Shown piece after piece: positions 5,317 through 5,355 of a stretch of DNA of 5,355 nt. Within the stretch, counting starts at the first letter, position 1. The number at the start of each line of letters is the position of its first letter. The stretch is from Clostridia bacterium (lineage in GTDB: Bacteria > Bacillota > Clostridia > Oscillospirales > CAG-272), in NCBI GenBank assembly GCA_017461825.1, contig JAFTXB010000226.1, positions 1-5,355 of the forward strand, in the 5' to 3' direction. The notes under the pieces were generated by a model. It made no database searches. It saw only the letters and a list, made by a program, of their open reading frames with translations, and was not told the DNA's origin. The translations under genes and the position numbers were made by a program.

Positions 5317-5355
5317 ACGAGCGTAATGAATGACATCACAGTGTGATGTCAAAAC
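5317..5355 (+). repeat. Partial further copy of the fold-back repeat core, cut by the window end
   Basis: It matches 5236-5274 at 37 of 39 positions, 81 bp downstream. The central stem TGACATCAC / GTGATGTCA (5331-5339 with 5343-5351) is unchanged. One of the two differences falls in its 3-nt loop (AGT against GGT), the other just outside the stem. The outer arm found in the full copies is missing on the left side, so this is a shorter variant or a chimera. Confidence 0.75.

Noticed and set aside
5236..5355. CRISPR-like array from the repeated 39-bp segment
   Set aside because: Only one full and one partial copy, inside a larger fold-back repeat, with no series of unique spacers and no cas genes.

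Overview
The window holds two intact, divergently transcribed genes for lactose and galactose use. A GH2 beta-galactosidase (lacZ type, minus strand, 382-3471) and a galactokinase-family GHMP kinase (plus strand, 3713-4993) flank a 241-bp AT-rich region with promoters facing both ways. LacZ would split lactose in the cytoplasm, and the kinase would phosphorylate the released galactose at C1 as the entry to the Leloir pathway. No permease, galT, galE or regulator gene lies inside the window.

The organism looks like an anaerobic gut-type member of the Clostridia (Bacillota), probably uncultured. The reasons are strong AGGA-type ribosome binding sites, extended -10 promoters, a galactokinase with a GNHTDHNHG sugar-binding motif that I associate with clostridial homologues, and short fold-back repeats such as GTAGGGGACG...CGTCCCG between genes. 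No taxonomic marker is present, so this is inference.

Layout: 1-35 linker sequence shared in part with the right end; 36-140 fold-back repeat; 141-255 non-coding stretch that can fold into a branched structure; 256-296 nothing recognised; 297-354 a two-hairpin element at the 3' end of lacZ; 382-3471 lacZ; 3472-3712 divergent promoter region; 3713-4993 galK; 5009-5066 a second copy of the two-hairpin 3' element; 5077-5168 consecutive hairpins; 5209-5313 an inverted copy of the left repeat; 5317-5355 the start of a further partial copy, cut by the window edge.

The symmetry is the most notable feature. The two genes read outward, each ends in a related 58-nt two-hairpin element, and the whole is enclosed by 92-bp inverted repeats that differ at one base. 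No transposase, recombinase, CRISPR, tRNA or rRNA was found. I see no new multi-gene system. The items worth a second look are the repeat and RNA-like elements, the unusual galactokinase motif and the possible operators between the promoters.
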